From: Afipia sp. P52-10
GTDB taxonomy: Bacteria; Pseudomonadota; Alphaproteobacteria; Rhizobiales; Xanthobacteraceae
Direction: 5' to 3'
Assembly: GCF_000516555.1 (NCBI RefSeq)
Contig: NZ_AZSJ01000003.1
Span: 381,959 to 445,958, forward strand
DNA: 64,000 bases
The position numbers and the translations under genes are program-made. The notes beneath the pieces were generated by a model. The model saw only the letters and a program-made list of their open reading frames with translations. It searched no databases and was not told the origin of the DNA. This document shows, piece after piece, positions 61,548 to 64,000 of the stretch (position 1 is its first letter; every line of letters begins with the position of its first letter).

Positions 61548-62714
61548 TTATCGGTTCGGACTCAAGCGACGTTCAACGATACGCGCCATCAGGCTGGCGC
61601 CGACCGGAATGATCGCATCGTCGAACGTGTACTGCGGATTGTGCACCGGTACGCCGCCGGAGTGCCCGACCCAGCAATACGCACCGGGCCTTGCGCGCAG
61701 CATGTCGGCGAAATCCTCACTGCCCATCACCGGCTCGACCGCGGTGGAGAGGTTTTCGGCGCCGACAATCTCGCGCGCGACCTCCGCATAAGCCTCCGTC
61801 TGCTCGGGATGGTTCTCCAGCACCGTGAAGATGTCGCGCGAGTCGAAGTCGATCTCCACCGCATAGGTGGCAGCAACGCCAACGGCGATCTCCTGCATGC
61901 GCTTGCGCACCAGCGCCCGCGCATCGTCGGAGAAGGCGCGCACGGTGCCGGAGACGACCGCCTCACCCGGAATGACGTTGTAGGCGGCCCCCGCATGGAT
62001 CTGCGTCACCGACACCACCAACGGTGTCCGCGGGTGGTTGTTGCGACTGACGATGGTCTGAACCGCCTGCGCCACTGCCACGGCGGCCATGATCGGATCG
62101 CGCGACTCCTGCGGCCGTGCGCCGTGGCTGCCTCGCCCCTTGATTTTGAAGTCGAAGAAATCGGCCCCCGCCATCGCTGCGCCCGGAAACACCGAGACTC
62201 GACCCGGCTTGCGGTTCGGTGAATTGTGCAGACCGTAGATTTCGTCGCAGGGGAACTTGTCGAACAGCCCGTCCTTCAGCATCGCTCTTGCGCCGCCGAG
62301 CCCTTCCTCGGCGGGCTGAAAGACGAAGACCGCGGTGCCCGCGAAATCACGCGTCTCGGCGAGGTAGCGCGCGGCCCCGAGAAGCATCGTCGTATGACCA
62401 TCGTGTCCGCAGGCATGCATCTTGCCGGGGATCGTCGAGGCGTACGGCAAGCCGGTCGCCTCCTGGATCGGCAGCGCGTCCATGTCCGCGCGCAGGCCAA
62501 TCCGACGATTGCCATCGTGCTTGCCCTTCAGTTCACCGACGACGCCGGTGCCACCGAGGCCGCGATGGACCGTGATCCCCCATTGCTCCAGCAGCGCCGC
62601 AACGATGCCGGAGGTGCGGACCTCCTCGAAGCCGAGTTCAGGATGGGCGTGGATATCGTGACGGATGGCGACGAGTTCATCCTGATACTTCGTGATCCGC
62701 TCAATGATGGGCAT
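61548..62714 (-). CDS. M20 family amidohydrolase (hippurate hydrolase/aminoacylase-like)
   Basis: 388 residues, two-zinc amidohydrolase: HDIHAHPELGFEEVRT at the start, RADMDALPIQEATG, ACGHDGHTTMLLGAARYL (metal ligands), QPAEEGLGGA and GSEDFADML. Family members hydrolyse N-acyl amino acids or hippurate to a carboxylate plus amino acid. It is divergent from an MFS transporter; a short inverted repeat (62803-62817) lies between. Within the island it could release the acid fed to the reductases. Confidence 0.93.
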   Translation of the reverse strand: MPIIERITKYQDELVAIRHDIHAHPELGFEEVRTSGIVAALLEQWGITVHRGLGGTGVVGELKGKHDGNRRIGLRADMDALPIQEATGLPYASTIPGKMHACGHDGHTTMLLGAARYLAETRDFAGTAVFVFQPAEEGLGGARAMLKDGLFDKFPCDEIYGLHNSPNRKPGRVSVFPGAAMAGADFFDFKIKGRGSHGARPQESRDPIMAAVAVAQAVQTIVSRNNHPRTPLVVSVTQIHAGAAYNVIPGEAVVSGTVRAFSDDARALVRKRMQEIAVGVAATYAVEIDFDSRDIFTVLENHPEQTEAYAEVAREIVGAENLSTAVEPVMGSEDFADMLRARPGAYCWVGHSGGVPVHNPQYTFDDAIIPVGASLMARIVERRLSPNR

Positions 62715-62802
62715 TGTCCGTTCCAGGAGAATAAATATACCGACTTGATGTCATAACTTAGCACTGTATGCTACAAAGCAGTCCAGATGCAGTTTGCGTA
62801 TG

Positions 62803-62817
62803 CTCTTGTCTCAAGAG
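62803..62817. promoter_or_regulatory. Inverted repeat in the M20/MFS divergent promoter region
   Basis: CTCTTG TCT CAAGAG is a 6-bp inverted repeat around 3 nt, about 90 nt upstream of the M20 start and about 105 nt upstream of the MFS start. It is reminiscent of GntR-family operators but short, so the assignment is weak. Confidence 0.3.
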
Positions 62818-62920
62818 GATACCGACTCAGGGGACCGTGCTCCAGATGCGTTTTACGTGGGGCAGGGGCGACGAGGCGCCAAGAACGAAGAAACATAGCG
62901 TAAACGAGGGTGCCGGGACG

Positions 62921-64000
62921 ATGACCACAACAACTGCTGACGACGCTGCAGGCGATGCCCACGCCCGCGCCAACGTGTTTCGTCTCGCCCTCGCCCAGGC
63001 GCTGGCCGGCGCCAATGCGGCGGTGATCTTCGCGACCGGCTCGATCGTCGGCGCGACGCTTGCGCCCAGCATGGCTTTGGCGACGCTGCCGATCTCGACC
63101 TACGTCATCGGCCTTGCCGCGGGTACGCTGCCGACCGGCGCCATCTCGCGACGCTTCGGTCGCCGCGTCGCCTTCATCATCGGCTCTGGCTGCGGTGCCC
63201 TGTGTGGCCTGCTCGCGGCCACCGCCATCGTCATGGGTTCGTTCGCGCTGTTCTGCATGGCCGCGTTCCTCGGCGGGCTTTACGGCGCCGTCGCCCACTC
63301 CTATCGCTTCGCCGCCTCCGACGGCGCGAGCGCCACGTACCGGCCAAAGGCAATCTCCTGGGTGATGGCGGGTGGCGTTTTCGCCGGCGTGCTCGGCCCG
63401 CAGCTGGTCGAATGGACCATGGGCTACTGGCCGCAATACCTGTTCGCGGCGAGCTTCGCGGCGCAGGCGATCGTCGCCCTGATCGCGATGATCGTGCTGT
63501 CCGGCGTGAATGCACCGCCACCGCCGCCGGCCGAACTCGCCGCCGGCCGGCCGCTGCTCGACATCATCCGCCAGCCCCGCTTCATCGCCGCCGCCGTCTG
63601 CGGCGTCGTCTCCTATACGATGATGAATCTGGTGATGACTTCGGCGCCGCTCGCGATGAAGCTGTGCGGATTGACCGTCAGCGATTCCAATTTCGGCCTG
63701 CAGTGGCACATCGTTTCGATGTTCGGGCCGAGCTTCTTCACCGGGATGCTGATCGCGCGCTTCGGCACCACGACCATGGTCGCGGTTGGCCTCCTCCTGG
63801 AAGCCGCAGCCGCCTGCATCGGCCTGTCCGGAATCAGTGCGATGCATTTCTGGGCGGTGCTGATCGTGCTGGGGCTCGGTTGGAACTTCTCGTTCGTCGC
63901 GGCGACCGCCCTGGTGGTCGAGACGCACCGGCCCGAGGAGCGCAACAAGACTCAAGCCTTCAACGACTTCCTGGTGTTCGGAATGATGGCGCTCGGCTCG
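62921..64000 (+). CDS. MFS transporter, partial (3' end beyond the window)
   Basis: An open plus-strand frame of 360 codons runs from the ATG at 62921 to the window end without a stop. The translation begins MTTTTADDAAGDAHARAN, then shows about ten hydrophobic helices (for example QALAGANAAVIFATGSIVG) and the basic MFS loop AISRRFGRRVAFIIG between helices 2 and 3. It is the + strand gene beneath a long minus-strand frame, which is its shadow. It is divergent from the M20 amidohydrolase and probably imports or exports its substrate or product. Truncation is by the window edge only. Confidence 0.88.
   Translation, partial: MTTTTADDAAGDAHARANVFRLALAQALAGANAAVIFATGSIVGATLAPSMALATLPISTYVIGLAAGTLPTGAISRRFGRRVAFIIGSGCGALCGLLAATAIVMGSFALFCMAAFLGGLYGAVAHSYRFAASDGASATYRPKAISWVMAGGVFAGVLGPQLVEWTMGYWPQYLFAASFAAQAIVALIAMIVLSGVNAPPPPPAELAAGRPLLDIIRQPRFIAAAVCGVVSYTMMNLVMTSAPLAMKLCGLTVSDSNFGLQWHIVSMFGPSFFTGMLIARFGTTTMVAVGLLLEAAAACIGLSGISAMHFWAVLIVLGLGWNFSFVAATALVVETHRPEERNKTQAFNDFLVFGMMALGS

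Noticed and set aside
62771-63955. Minus-strand open frame of 394 codons near the window end
   Set aside because: The plus strand here encodes a multi-helix MFS protein with a good start at 62921; the minus-strand product is polar, Arg/His/Asp-rich and without helices.

Overview
The window looks like chromosomal DNA from a GC-rich alphaproteobacterium of the Bradyrhizobiaceae/Nitrobacteraceae type (Bradyrhizobium, Rhodopseudomonas, Afipia or a relative). The reasons are a ChpT phosphotransferase beside a chemotaxis operon, a CtrA-type TTAA-N7-TTAA box, DUF1134, DUF2927 and YjgN/M48 genes, many acyl-CoA dehydrogenases, and six Bug-type tricarboxylate receptors. The genus is an inference. I see no rRNA, CRISPR array, phage, insertion sequence or plasmid gene. 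There is one tRNA, tRNA-Val(CAC).

Layout. 0.1-6.7 kb: chemotaxis operon cheA-cheW-cheY-cheB-cheR (minus strand) followed by chpT, with a CtrA-type box between chpT and cheA. 6.9-16.7 kb: housekeeping and envelope genes (cysQ, YHS protein, DUF1134, a coiled-coil membrane protein, tRNA-Val, a ThDP enzyme, an L,D-transpeptidase, DUF2927, an M48 peptidase and a YjgN protein). 16.7-25.8 kb: a lipid or branched-acid oxidation region. It has two palindromic elements, isovaleryl-CoA dehydrogenase, a second acyl-CoA dehydrogenase lacking the usual catalytic glutamate, a soluble PAS-PAS chemoreceptor divergent from a CYP153-type P450, and a cassette of acyl-CoA dehydrogenase, CaiB/BaiF CoA transferase and mesaconyl-C4-CoA-hydratase-like protein. 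25.8-31.9 kb: flavin monooxygenase, phospholipase D-like protein, an SDR/isomerase pair behind a perfect 18-bp palindrome, GNAT, DUF6481 and a thioesterase. 32.0-40.6 kb: a tripartite tricarboxylate transporter (TTT) cluster with one TctB-TctA membrane pair, four Bug receptors, a divergent iron-ADH-fold protein, a GST, and two tandem operator-like palindromes. 40.9-57.1 kb: Na+/H+ antiporter, hemolysin III, an AraC/MFS pair, a second flavin monooxygenase, aldehyde dehydrogenase, ispE, a TPR protein, ETF-ubiquinone oxidoreductase, MFS, a uracil-DNA glycosylase and an ASCH protein. 57.1-64.0 kb: a second catabolic island with a 3-hydroxyisobutyrate-dehydrogenase-like enzyme, two Bug receptors, an SDR, an M20 amidohydrolase and an MFS gene cut by the window edge.

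How the genes fit together. The three acyl-CoA dehydrogenases pass electrons to ETF, and the ETF-ubiquinone oxidoreductase here delivers them to quinone. The P450, CoA transferase, dehydrogenase and hydratase could form a route from hydrocarbons or branched (di)carboxylic acids to CoA esters, with the adjacent PAS chemoreceptor linking that metabolism to chemotaxis. The Bug/TTT genes, with an SDR, GST, amidohydrolase and thioesterase, suggest scavenging of organic acids or aromatic breakdown products. The most unusual signals are the tandem palindromes upstream of tctB, the degenerate iron-ADH, the 18-bp palindrome, the glutamate-less acyl-CoA dehydrogenase, and the CYP153/chemoreceptor/CoA-transferase neighbourhood. 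I found no clearly new defence or mobile system.
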